From contig CAZGMJ010000103.1 in the NCBI GenBank assembly GCA_964526785.1, forward strand, positions 1-12,928: a stretch of DNA of 12,928 nucleotides, written 5' to 3'. Positions within the stretch are counted from its first letter, which is position 1; each line of letters opens with the position of its first letter. The notes under the pieces are model-generated. The model did not search any database, was not told the origin of the DNA, and worked only from the letters and a program-made list of their open reading frames with translations. This stretch comes from CAZGMJ01 sp964526785. Its GTDB lineage: Bacteria; Planctomycetota; Phycisphaerae; Sedimentisphaerales; Anaerobacaceae. The translations under genes were made by a program, and so were the position numbers. Positions 1 to 7,184 of this stretch are shown here, piece after piece.

Positions 1-4
1 GTAA

Positions 5-412
5 GGATACGCCGCTTTCTTCATCCGTCCATCCACAACTTTCGGTTATACCTCGGTGCTGGGCTGCTATGGTGATCGCTGGGCCATTGAAGATACCTTT
101 AAGCAGACCAAGCAGTCTTTGGGAGCCCAGCAACCGCAAAGCTATAAGAGAAATGGTCCCGAACGTGCCGCGGCCTTGGGGCTTTGGCTCTATTCGATGG
201 TATGGCTGTGGTACATCAACCAGAAATCCAGCCAAAGATATTATCGTGTCCAGCCGTGGTACCGCCAAAAGAGCGCTCCAAGCTTTGCAGATGCATTGAG
301 TTGTCTGCGCCGCGACCTTTGGCGTCAAAGAATAAAAGCGATGTTCGGACATTCGAGCGTACATAACAAAAAATTCGACTTCTTAATCGAGGCTCTCGCC
401 AATGCGGCTTGA
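5..412 (+). pseudogene. 3' remnant of an IS4-type DDE transposase
   Basis: This is the C-terminal part of a cut-and-paste transposase that would have moved an insertion sequence. The readable frame contains CYGDRWAIEDTFKQTKQ, which fits the IS4-family YREK signature (Y-x2-R-x3-E-x6-K); the E is the third acidic residue of the DDE triad. After it come a hydrophobic helix (LGLWLYSMVWLWYI) and a basic tail, as in this family. The frame is closed by a TAA at positions 2-4, and a normal transposase would continue well upstream, so the gene is broken by a stop or frameshift, although the window edge hides the rest. A GTG at 56 could serve as a start but has no convincing ribosome binding site. I see no terminal inverted repeat pair. 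The family call is fairly safe; the pseudogene call rests on the stop codon. Confidence 0.7.
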
Positions 413-464
413 GCGGCTAATGAAGGTGCGAAAGTTGTCTGCAAATGTGGGGTGAATTATTCGC

Positions 465-493
465 TTGCGCCCCGTACTGGCGACTGATAGAAT
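465..493 (+). promoter_or_regulatory. Candidate promoter of the integrase gene
   Basis: TTGCGC (465-470), a 17-base spacer and TAGAAT (488-493, five of six bases of the -10 consensus) form a plausible sigma-70-type promoter. Transcription would start near 500, leaving a leader of about 50 bases before the ATG at 549. The -10 box lies inside the inverted repeat at 475-513, so anything bound to that dyad would block the promoter. The -35 box is only half-consensus, and the call is an inference from spacing and position. Confidence 0.4.
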
Positions 494-513
494 ATCTCTG
501 TCAGTCGCCAGTG
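475..513. repeat. Long inverted repeat over the integrase promoter
   Basis: ACTGGCGACTGA at 476-487 is repeated as its perfect reverse complement at 501-512. Allowing one G-T pair, the pairing extends inward to 491/497, giving a 16-bp stem around a five-base loop (492-496), plus an outer G-T pair at 475/513. No run of T follows, so it is not a standard terminator. It could be an operator for a repressor or for the integrase itself, a recombinase binding site, or an mRNA leader hairpin. A smaller hairpin (TTCCC 522-526 with GGGAA 532-536) touches the ribosome binding site. Confidence 0.75.
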
Positions 514-548
514 GTGACTACTTCCCAAGACGGGAAAGGAGGTTACCA

Positions 549-1742
549 ATGGCAACAGAGAAGATAGGAATCTATCGCAAATGGCTGGATCCGGTACCGG
601 ATGAGAATGGCGTTCCCATTCCCAAGAACCTGTGGCCTCAACGAAGGCGATATCGTTGGGTCCTGCGGTGGTACGGGTCGAACGGTCGGCGGTACGGGAA
701 AGTATTCAGGACGAGAAAGGAGGCTGAAAGGCACGCTGTAGAATTGCAGGGGCGAGTGACTGCGGGAAGAGCAGACAGGCCGACAAAGGTGGCTCTTCGC
801 GAGTTTGCTCGTGAACACGAGAAGGTCATGACAGGCCAGATTGCTTGTGCGACTCTGCAGATACAGATGCAAGTATTAAGGCTCTTTGAGAAGTACATAG
901 GTGCTTCAGTCTGGCTGCACAGACTCCGACCGCGTGATGCTGAGGCATTTGTTGCTGATCGGCTTCGTGCAGGACTCAGCACAGCAACAGTCAACAAGTA
1001 CATCCGTACACTACGGCGCGTTTTCAATCTGGCGATTGAACCCCGTGGATATCTTCAGGAAGGACAGAATCCCTTCGCAAGGATCGGGGAACGCAAGAAG
1101 TCCCAGAGACCTGTGCGATATGTCTCCGTGGAGGAATACAGGGCAGTGATGAACGCCGCGAAGAAGTTGTGGTGGAAAGCCTTGATCTCGCTAGCTTATG
1201 GAAGCGGTTTGCGCAGAGGTGAGATTCTGAACCTGACTTGGTCGGATATTGAGTTTGATGCCCAGTTGATCAGGGTTGTACCCAAGAAGCAGGACGGGCA
1301 TATCCTCGAATGGGAGCCCAAAGACCATGAGATGCGAACAGTGCCGGTCTCGGACGGGGCAATACAGCTGCTGGCAGACCTGCAGCTTGAGTCTGAAGAA
1401 GGCCATCCTTATGCCTTCATTCCGCCGAAGCGTCTCGAGTTGATCCTCCGTCGTCGCCGTCTGGGCAAGTGGCGTGCCACATCCGAGATTGTCAACAACA
1501 TGAGCCGCGATTTTGAGGTCATTACCAGACGTGCGGGAGTGGACGCATATACCATACATGACCTGCGTCGGTCAGCTATTACCAACTGGGCCCAAAAACT
1601 GCCCATACAGGTAGTCCAGCAACTGGCCGGGCATTCCGATATATCAACCACCAGGAAATACTATCTCACGGTGCGGCCCGAGGATTTGACTTCGGCAACC
1701 GAAATCCTCAACAATCTTGTGGCCGAGGCGTGCGGAGACTGA
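549..1742 (+). CDS. Tyrosine recombinase / phage-type integrase
   Basis: A site-specific DNA recombinase of 397 residues that would cut and rejoin DNA through a 3'-phosphotyrosine bond. The start chosen is the ATG at 549, preceded by a strong AAAGGAGG at 535-542. An in-frame TTG at 465 lies in the probable promoter and lacks a ribosome site. Residues about 30-75 are a basic, strand-rich segment like an arm-type DNA-binding domain. Residues about 80-175 resemble the helical core-binding (SAM-like) domain. Residues 185-395 are the catalytic domain. Visible active-site residues are R222 (GLRRGE), K258 before RTVPV, H337 and R340 (HDLR), H362 (GHSD) and nucleophile Y371. All are present, so the enzyme looks functional. 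It lies between transposase debris and a tRNA, as expected for an integrative element, but no excisionase is visible. Target and directionality are unknown. Confidence 0.93.
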   Translation: MATEKIGIYRKWLDPVPDENGVPIPKNLWPQRRRYRWVLRWYGSNGRRYGKVFRTRKEAERHAVELQGRVTAGRADRPTKVALREFAREHEKVMTGQIACATLQIQMQVLRLFEKYIGASVWLHRLRPRDAEAFVADRLRAGLSTATVNKYIRTLRRVFNLAIEPRGYLQEGQNPFARIGERKKSQRPVRYVSVEEYRAVMNAAKKLWWKALISLAYGSGLRRGEILNLTWSDIEFDAQLIRVVPKKQDGHILEWEPKDHEMRTVPVSDGAIQLLADLQLESEEGHPYAFIPPKRLELILRRRRLGKWRATSEIVNNMSRDFEVITRRAGVDAYTIHDLRRSAITNWAQKLPIQVVQQLAGHSDISTTRKYYLTVRPEDLTSATEILNNLVAEACGD

Positions 1743-1758
1743 CACCAAACTGACACCA
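1738..1758. repeat. Tandem direct repeat at the integrase stop codon
   Basis: ACTGACACCA occurs twice (1738-1747 and 1749-1758), one base apart, giving an 11-bp period close to one helical turn. The first copy contains the integrase stop codon. Closely spaced short direct repeats beside an integrase and a tRNA are typical of arm-type recombinase sites, but two copies of ten bases could also be accidental. Confidence 0.55.
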
Positions 1759-1793
1759 TAGGCCCTTTTTTGCCGATTCTGCCGGCAAAGCAA

Positions 1794-1823
1794 TTGACAA
1801 GCAGGGCTGGAAGTTGTTATCTT
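1794..1823 (+). promoter_or_regulatory. tRNA promoter
   Basis: A perfect -35 box, TTGACA (1794-1799), is followed after 18 bases by TATCTT (1818-1823, four of six bases). Transcription would begin about 14 bases before the tRNA at 1844. The strong -35 and correct position make this a convincing promoter. It means tRNA expression does not depend on the upstream integrase. Confidence 0.65.
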
Positions 1824-1843
1824 GACCGCAGTTAGAAATTTCT

Positions 1844-1917
1844 GGCGGCGTAGCTCAGCTGGTTAGAGCATGGGATTCATAAGCCCAGGGTCGTTGGTTC
1901 GAATCCAACCGCCGCTA
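1844..1917 (+). tRNA. tRNA with CAT anticodon (Met, or Ile2)
   Basis: A full 74-base cloverleaf can be folded by eye. The acceptor stem is GGCGGCG with CGCCGCT (the last pair is G-T), the D stem GCTC/GAGC, the anticodon loop TTCATAA with CAT at 1878-1880, the T stem GTTGG/CCAAC and the T loop TTCGAAT. The discriminator is A, and CCA is not encoded. The last anticodon-stem pair is an A-G mismatch (31-39). The closed first acceptor pair and ordinary D arm argue for elongator rather than initiator tRNA. CAT could also be read as the lysidine-modified isoleucine tRNA; I prefer Met but cannot separate them without a model search. Confidence 0.92.
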
Positions 1918-2053
1918 TTCATCACAAGTGATTGTGCAGAAAGAAGTTGGGGTTTCTGGGTTTGGCTGTGCAGTCGCACATCAGTGTCTTTGCGGAGCAC
2001 GGCAGATGCCCGAACAGATTCCGTGCCGGACGGACGATTCGACGTCGGACAGG

Positions 2054-3076
2054 CTATGGAACGGCATGTGCCTCGCCGGTCATGAGCGCTTCAATCGTTG
2101 CGGACACGCTGCGCGGATCAACGCCCTCGGCCAGAGCTGAGACATAAGCATGATTCGGATTGTCGGGCTCGGTGCGCCATTCGTGTGTGCCGTTGGCAAA
2201 CAGGTGGTTGTGGCCCTGTGTGACGATTTTCCAGGGGTGTTGCGGTCCGCGGGCTGCGACGAGAACCGCGATCTGGTCGGCGCTGTGGCGATCTTTGGCC
2301 CTGCCGTCAAAGTAGAGTTCATACACTCTTCGAACCGGATTGTTCTCCGGCAGATTCACCAAGCCGCGACCAGTAGACAACGACCGGGCAAAGGCACCTC
2401 CGCCGGTGAATATGATTCGGCCCGGCCATTGCCTGACCGCCTCGACGGCCGACTTTGCGTCCGGCTTGAAGTTGCCCCATTTGCCCGGGTCACGGTCGGC
2501 GGGGTACCGGCTTCCCATGCAGACCCAGTGTTTGACCTTTCGCTTTGCCAGTTCCCGGCCGGAAAGAGGGCTGGCTGCGTCGGCCTTTGATTCAAGCAAG
2601 TAATGAATGTTGGTCAGATAACCCACCGTGACAATAACGACGCTGTCGTCGGGCTGCCTGGCCAAAATCTCTCGGTAGACTGCTGTAGCATCGGGCGGGG
2701 CATCGACAGGGAAATCGTGTGGAAACGATCTGGTGATTTGCCTTGCGTATCTCGATCCGCGTTCGATCGCGCCGGGCCCGGCGGGTACTCCGATGGGCAG
2801 GTCCGGCCGGCCGAAGAACGTGTTGATGGCGTCCACGCACGCGCCGGACCAGCGATGTTTGGACGATACAGGCGTCCCAAGAATTTCGATTTCCCCGCGA
2901 TCGGCCAGTGTGTGCAATACCGCCAGCGCGCCTGCATCGTCGCAGTCGGTGTCCATGTCGGTATCGAAAATGACGTGCGCCGATTCCGCCGCCCGCTGCA
3001 TATTGGCCTGCGCAAAAGGTACGGTAATGAATGCTGCAATCCAAAGGCACATTACTGCTATTCGATGAAGCGCCAC
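2054..3076 (-). CDS. Secreted nucleoside-hydrolase-like protein
   Basis: A 340-residue member of the inosine/uridine-preferring nucleoside hydrolase superfamily. These enzymes hydrolyse the N-glycosidic bond of ribonucleosides using a bound calcium ion. The start is a GTG at 3076, preceded by GGAAAGGAG at 3082-3090; an in-frame TTG at 3094 would overlap that site. Residues 1-24 are a Sec signal peptide ending AQA, so the protein is exported. The family's calcium-binding aspartate cluster is clear at residues 38-47 (DTDMDTDCDD), and GYLTN (152-156) matches the conserved GPLTN region. Near the C terminus, where the family has a His-Asp pair, this protein has SADQIAVL with D267 kept and Ala in place of His. 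The substrate is therefore uncertain and may not be a normal nucleoside. It lies 182 bp downstream of the hydrolase at 3259-4965 on the same strand. A weak promoter (TTGCAG, 17 bases, CATAAA, 3178-3206) is possible. Confidence 0.82.
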   Translation of the reverse strand: MALHRIAVMCLWIAAFITVPFAQANMQRAAESAHVIFDTDMDTDCDDAGALAVLHTLADRGEIEILGTPVSSKHRWSGACVDAINTFFGRPDLPIGVPAGPGAIERGSRYARQITRSFPHDFPVDAPPDATAVYREILARQPDDSVVIVTVGYLTNIHYLLESKADAASPLSGRELAKRKVKHWVCMGSRYPADRDPGKWGNFKPDAKSAVEAVRQWPGRIIFTGGGAFARSLSTGRGLVNLPENNPVRRVYELYFDGRAKDRHSADQIAVLVAARGPQHPWKIVTQGHNHLFANGTHEWRTEPDNPNHAYVSALAEGVDPRSVSATIEALMTGEAHAVP

Positions 3077-3258
3077 GTTGATTCTCCTTTCCAAAGCGAG
3101 GCTGGATGTTCAGTGTTGCCGGAAACACGGATAATGCCACTGCTGCCCGCGTGCGAAACGCCACAAATTGCCTTTTATTTATGCCCGACTCTGACCCATC
3201 CTGCAATCTGATTTCTGTGTTACCACAAAATCACAGGTAGTTCCATCAGGAGTTGCGA

Positions 3259-4965
3259 TTATTCGAATTCGCCCACCGCAATGGCCCAGGTGGAGGGGTA
3301 CGGCGGCCGCCACGTTTGCTTTTCGGGTGCGAGGACACCCAGGTCAATCTCTTCGTACGCCTTCTGCGTATCTACCGCTACCGCCGGCTGCGGGTCTTTC
3401 ATTCCAGAGAGATCCATGCCGACCGCGGCGGTCTGCTCTTTGTAGAAGATGAAGTTTGTCATATCCGGATTTCGCAGGCATACGCTGATCGAAGGCGACT
3501 GAGGAACTTCCGTCGTCCCCTTGCGAGGGTCGGCCAATGCATTATCGCGAACAAAGTCGCGGCGGAATCGCCTTTTGTCCCGAAAGAAAGCAGCATACGT
3601 CTTGATCAGGTGCTTGATATCTACGTCAGAATGGTCATAGGACTGCGAGCCGCCCTCGTTGTCGTCGGGCAGCAGGTTGCCCCAGATATTGGCCACGCCG
3701 CCCGCCATGGCAGAATGCCACAATCCCTTTATCGTCAGTTCCTCGCTGTAATCCTTGTGCTTCCACTCCTTTCTGTTACGGAGACGAAAGCGGTCCTCGT
3801 CGAATGACGGCTTCTCAGGACGATGCTCGAGCACTTTGACGTACCGGTCGTAAAGCGGGCGGTAACTGGTATAGCCCATGTAGTCACCGCCGAGCCAGGT
3901 CATATATTGATCTCCTACCGGGGCATTATGCTTGGCGTTGAGCGGCGCCTTGCTGCGATCCCCGTATCGACCCCAGAGGCCCTTCTCATCATAGCCGACG
4001 CGCGAACCGAGCAGGTGGTCCCAGCCCGAGTGACTCTCGATAAACTCCTTCCACGCATCCAGTTCCTCTGGGCTGGCCCAGAGGTTCTCCGTGTCGTAGC
4101 CGTAACCCATGGTCCAGCCCGGCAGCGGCCCCAGGCGTGCGGCCAGGTATCGCAGGTTGCGTTTGTCGGCCGCATTCATCGGTCCGTCGATCAACCACCG
4201 GGGTCCCTCGCCTTTGTTCTTTCCGTCCGAGCCCCACATCCAGATATGACAGGCGCCGCCCCGGCGGTAGACCTTCCGGATGACCGTCTCAAGGACTTCA
4301 TAGGTGCGGGGATCCGGATTGGGATCTTTGCCGATCCTGCCGGTGAGGTTGAACCAGCGTCCGCGGCCCTGCAGATGGAAACCGGTAAACCCATGCTCAA
4401 TGACAAATTCTCGTATGTCCCGGTCGATCTTTGCCTCGTCGATTCGCTCGGCGGTGCGGTCGTAGTAAGCATCGAGATTCCTGCCCATCACATATTGCGG
4501 CACAAAGACGTCCCTCGATCCGGACCAACCCCACTTGTTGCCGAAGTGCGTAATGAATCCGCGGCCGAGACCCGCCGGTTCCGCCGACACCTCTACGATC
4601 CCGTTGATCTCGTGCAGCGCTGCATTGCGGCCGGTTCCATCCCTGCCGTCGCACTGGGTGACGAACGACCATCGGCCGGGTCGCGTCGGTGTGAAACGGA
4701 AACACCAGCGGTTGCGGCCTGTGTAGAACATTGCAGTCCTGTGAATCTCATTGCTTTCGTCGTGTTGAAAAGTCACGGCAGCGATTATATCGAACGGATT
4801 TCCGTTGAACTGCTCGTTGTTCACGAACCAGTCCACGGTCGACCACAGGGTTGTTGTTCGGTCCTGACCGGCGTGTACCGGGCTGCTGATGCGGCCGGGG
4901 GCAACGAGACAGGATGAAGCGAAAAGTATCAAAACGAGATTTTTCATGGTCGTACGAACAAGCAT
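3259..4965 (-). CDS. Secreted glycoside hydrolase-like protein, DUF5060 type
   Basis: A 568-residue exported protein, probably a glycosidase. The ATG at 4965 follows AAAAGGAG with eight bases spacing; residues 1-32 form a signal peptide ending VHA. Residues about 38-130 resemble the N-terminal DUF5060 beta-sandwich, with NGNPFD, RFTPTRPGRWSF and GIVEV. Residues about 150-470 look like a TIM barrel, and 480-568 like a C-terminal beta domain. By comparison with the divergent neighbour at 5174-6814, E293 (YDTENLW) may be the acid/base and E390 (KPSFDE) the nucleophile. The neighbour has the standard NE and NDE forms, whereas here the Asn before E293 is replaced by Thr. An AGGVANIWGN stretch (421-430) matches the Gly-rich segment of DUF4038-like enzymes. 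The exact GH family and substrate are not recognisable. It shares a divergent promoter region with its relative. Confidence 0.75.
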   Translation of the reverse strand: MLVRTTMKNLVLILFASSCLVAPGRISSPVHAGQDRTTTLWSTVDWFVNNEQFNGNPFDIIAAVTFQHDESNEIHRTAMFYTGRNRWCFRFTPTRPGRWSFVTQCDGRDGTGRNAALHEINGIVEVSAEPAGLGRGFITHFGNKWGWSGSRDVFVPQYVMGRNLDAYYDRTAERIDEAKIDRDIREFVIEHGFTGFHLQGRGRWFNLTGRIGKDPNPDPRTYEVLETVIRKVYRRGGACHIWMWGSDGKNKGEGPRWLIDGPMNAADKRNLRYLAARLGPLPGWTMGYGYDTENLWASPEELDAWKEFIESHSGWDHLLGSRVGYDEKGLWGRYGDRSKAPLNAKHNAPVGDQYMTWLGGDYMGYTSYRPLYDRYVKVLEHRPEKPSFDEDRFRLRNRKEWKHKDYSEELTIKGLWHSAMAGGVANIWGNLLPDDNEGGSQSYDHSDVDIKHLIKTYAAFFRDKRRFRRDFVRDNALADPRKGTTEVPQSPSISVCLRNPDMTNFIFYKEQTAAVGMDLSGMKDPQPAVAVDTQKAYEEIDLGVLAPEKQTWRPPYPSTWAIAVGEFE

Positions 4966-5076
4966 TGTCCTGCTCCTTTTACAGCGTACCTCTCCTGCGG
5001 ACTGCGAGCGACATAGCCCACTGGCATCCGATGTAATGCTCAAAGGCGTATTGCAGCCGATCGTTAAGATAAGGAG

Positions 5077-5106
5077 AGTATTTGCAGGATGTGCTTGTGG
5101 CGTCAA
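5077..5106 (-). promoter_or_regulatory. Candidate promoter for the minus-strand hydrolase
   Basis: Read on the minus strand, TTGACG (5101-5106) is followed after 18 bases by AATACT (5077-5082, four of six -10 bases). Transcription would start near 5070, leaving about 105 bases of leader before the ATG at 4965. The five-of-six -35 box is the main support. The palindrome at 5111-5122 lies just upstream of it. Confidence 0.4.
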
Positions 5107-5122
5107 GAACATTGTATACAAT
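5095..5122 (+). promoter_or_regulatory. Candidate promoter for the plus-strand hydrolase
   Basis: TTGTGG (5095-5100), a 16-base spacer and TACAAT (5117-5122, five of six bases) could drive the gene starting at 5174 with a leader of about 45 bases. The -10 box is one half of the palindrome at 5111-5122, so a protein bound there would hide it. The -35 box is poor, so activation might be needed. Confidence 0.4.
5111..5122. promoter_or_regulatory. Perfect palindrome, probable operator
   Basis: ATTGTATACAAT is its own reverse complement over all 12 bases and lies in the 208-bp gap between two divergent, related hydrolase genes. Its form resembles GntR-family operators; E. coli ExuR/UxuR sites have a similar GTATAC core flanked by TTGG/CCAA. 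It overlaps the forward -10 and abuts the reverse -35, so one regulator could control both genes. No regulator of that family is encoded in the window, so the link is an inference. Confidence 0.55.
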
Positions 5123-5173
5123 CTCCTGTGTACCGCATGCAGTTTGTATTTTCGAAATTAAGGAGACACAACG

Positions 5174-6814
5174 ATGCGACGCGTTTCCGTTCTTTGCCTG
5201 ATTGTAGTGCTGACTCCTGCGGCAGGTATCTCGCTCCATGCCGAACCAGTGGAGGTCCCGCGATACAGCGTTCACGAGGTATCGTTCCAGGGGCCGCATA
5301 TGACCGCGAAAGACACCCCGGCCAGAGACGTGGATCTGTCAACCGTCTGGAAGCACGAACAAACAGGCACGCAAGTCACGATCCACGGATTCTGGGATGG
5401 CGACGGCCGGGGCGGTGCTGCGGGCGGCGTCTACAAGGTGCGATTCTGCCCCGTGGAGGAGGGTCTGTGGATGCTGGCTCGGACCAAATCGAACAAGAGC
5501 GATCTTGAAGGACAAAACGAAGGCTGCGCCATACGATGCGTCGCGTCCGACCATCCCGGTTTCTGGCTGCCCGATCCCCGGACGCAGAACCGCTGGTACA
5601 TGCGGTCGGACGGCTCACATCCGTACATCTACGGCGACACGTTGTATTCGTTCCTCTCCGAGTACGGCAAGGACGGCCCGACGGGCGGCAATATACGCGA
5701 TGACGTCGTCCACACGAGCAGATATTTTGCAAAGATACGCTTTGGCATCACGGGCGACCGCTACGTACACCCGGAGGTCAAACCGTTTCTAAATGACAAG
5801 GGCCAACCGACCGACGACGGCAACTACAGCCATCGGCCCAATCCCGAATGGTTCCGCCAGCGCGTCGATCTTGCCGTGCAAACCGCATGGGATCGCGACC
5901 TGATTGCAGATATCATTCTGTGCGGCCCCGATACGTACGAATCGCGATCCGTTTTGCAGGCGGGCAGGAACAACGAAGATCCTGCACCTTTGCTGAAGTA
6001 TATGGCGGCGCGCTACGGCAGCTACCCGAACGTCTGGTTTTGCCTGTGCAATGAATTCGACATCAAGAAGCCGAGTTACAGTACCACAGAGATCGTCAGG
6101 TTCGGTACTGCGATGCGCGGCTTTCTGCCGTACCCGACTCCGATGAGCATCCACGCCAGGCCGCGGGACTGGCATAAGGCGCTGAACGCCGGCCGTTGGC
6201 ATGACCATGTGATTATTCAAAAGAAGCTCAAGCAGCTTACGGCCGCAGCCGACTGGATCGCCCGCAATTACCATATCGGCGGGCGCGTTCCCGTTATCAA
6301 CGACGAGCTTGCCTACGAAGGCAAAGGCGACGGCTGGAGCGAGGCGGACGTGATCGAGGCGCACGTCGGGGCTTTTCTGGGCGGCGGCTACGGAACGACG
6401 GGCCACAAACCCGCCGGCAAAGAAGGCCACTATTTCTGGGGCAATTTCAAGGCGCGCGAGCACCGCTCAGCGGACAACCTTAAATGGCTGCGCGAGCAGA
6501 TCGATGCGCATATACCCTTCTGGAAGATGCAGCCCGCCGATCCGCCAAAACGAAACGGCGGGAAGACGAGCATATTTTCCAATGTGCACGATGATTTTCG
6601 AGCGATGGAATGGTCGGGCCACGATTACATACTGGGTACGACCGAGGCACGCAAGCACATTCGAGCAGCATTGCCGTCGGGCGAGTGGAGCGTCACGATG
6701 TACGCGCCCTTGTCGAAAAGCCGCGAAGTTCTGCAGCAGGATGCAACAGAAGAATTCACATTCGACGCCGCGGCCGGTCGGGCACTTCTCTACCACTTCC
6801 AGAAACGCGAATAG
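5174..6814 (+). CDS. Secreted glycoside hydrolase, DUF5060 / DUF4038-like
   Basis: A 546-residue exported enzyme that probably hydrolyses a glycosidic bond in a complex polysaccharide. The ATG at 5174 follows AAGGAG; residues 1-23 are a signal peptide ending LHA. Residues 30-125 form the DUF5060 beta-sandwich, visible as YSVHEVSFQG, VTIHGFWDG and KVRFCPVEEGLW. Residues about 135-450 form a TIM barrel of the GH5/GH140-like clan. WFCLCNEFDI gives the NE acid/base (E294) and VPVINDELAYEG the likely nucleophile E378. A Gly-rich FLGGGYGTTGHK (401-412) is typical of DUF4038 enzymes. Residues 470-546 look like a small beta domain that would close the barrel. GH140 apiosidases carry DUF4038, but I cannot assign that activity. 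The gene is divergent from its relative at 3259-4965, and the two may be co-regulated through the shared palindrome. Confidence 0.85.
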   Translation: MRRVSVLCLIVVLTPAAGISLHAEPVEVPRYSVHEVSFQGPHMTAKDTPARDVDLSTVWKHEQTGTQVTIHGFWDGDGRGGAAGGVYKVRFCPVEEGLWMLARTKSNKSDLEGQNEGCAIRCVASDHPGFWLPDPRTQNRWYMRSDGSHPYIYGDTLYSFLSEYGKDGPTGGNIRDDVVHTSRYFAKIRFGITGDRYVHPEVKPFLNDKGQPTDDGNYSHRPNPEWFRQRVDLAVQTAWDRDLIADIILCGPDTYESRSVLQAGRNNEDPAPLLKYMAARYGSYPNVWFCLCNEFDIKKPSYSTTEIVRFGTAMRGFLPYPTPMSIHARPRDWHKALNAGRWHDHVIIQKKLKQLTAAADWIARNYHIGGRVPVINDELAYEGKGDGWSEADVIEAHVGAFLGGGYGTTGHKPAGKEGHYFWGNFKAREHRSADNLKWLREQIDAHIPFWKMQPADPPKRNGGKTSIFSNVHDDFRAMEWSGHDYILGTTEARKHIRAALPSGEWSVTMYAPLSKSREVLQQDATEEFTFDAAAGRALLYHFQKRE

Positions 6815-6858
6815 GCGGCCCGCACATAATTGAGGAACCCCGCCGGCATGCCAGATCG

Positions 6859-7142
6859 CTGGATATTGACCGTCGGGTATCGTTCGAGCGATGGAACGGT
6901 CAGGGACTTCCCTATATCGACAATCCGGTGAATCTGATAATCATGGACCAGCCGGCAAGCGTGCTGACGGAAGAGGTATGCGGGTGCTCTGTCCGAACGG
7001 TGCGGCCTTTATCAGACAGCGCGGCCGGTGGCGGATGACCCGCAAGCTCCGTCCGCAGGAAATCGACGAATGGACCCATTATCTGTAGCTTGCGGGCCCA
7101 AGATGGCCTGCGCATCCTGGTATCGATTCGATCAGTGTCCAG
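6859..7142 (+). pseudogene. Fragment of a planctomycete methyltransferase/PQQ-propeller gene
   Basis: A broken coding stretch recognisable in two frames. The first reads SFERWNGQGLPYIDNPVNLI and ends near 6977. The second, one frame over from 6978, reads MRVLCPNGAAFIRQRGRW and then IDEWTHYL before a TAG at 7086-7088. Joined, they resemble the linker in planctomycete proteins that fuse a methyltransferase-like domain to a PQQ-type beta-propeller (LPYIDNLVN..., EVMRVLxPGG, then IDEWTHYLHDA). After the stop, the same frame gives GPRWPAHPGIDS, like the later GPRW motif of that family. That spacing implies a frameshift near 6977, an internal deletion and loss of both ends. The family resemblance is from memory and needs a search. 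There is no start or ribosome site. It fills the 370-bp gap between two convergent genes. Confidence 0.55.
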
Positions 7143-7184
7143 GCACAACTTCACGCTCGCTCTCGGCGCGGTTCACACAAGAAT

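Noticed and set aside
465..548. TTG start giving an integrase 28 residues longer
   Set aside because: The TTG has no ribosome site and is the likely -35 box. The ATG at 549 has AAAGGAGG at the right distance.
1769..1789. Hairpin TTTGCCG/CGGCAAA after the integrase as a terminator
   Set aside because: The T-run lies before the stem on the plus strand and there is none after it on either strand, so it is not an intrinsic terminator.
3823..4917. Long plus-strand open frame (364 codons) opposite the minus-strand hydrolase
   Set aside because: It is the antisense shadow of a gene with a clear signal peptide, ribosome site and domains, and it shows no protein family features.
5789..6463. Minus-strand open frame of 224 codons inside the plus-strand hydrolase
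   Set aside because: It is a shadow in GC-rich coding DNA, with no ribosome site, opposite intact catalytic motifs.
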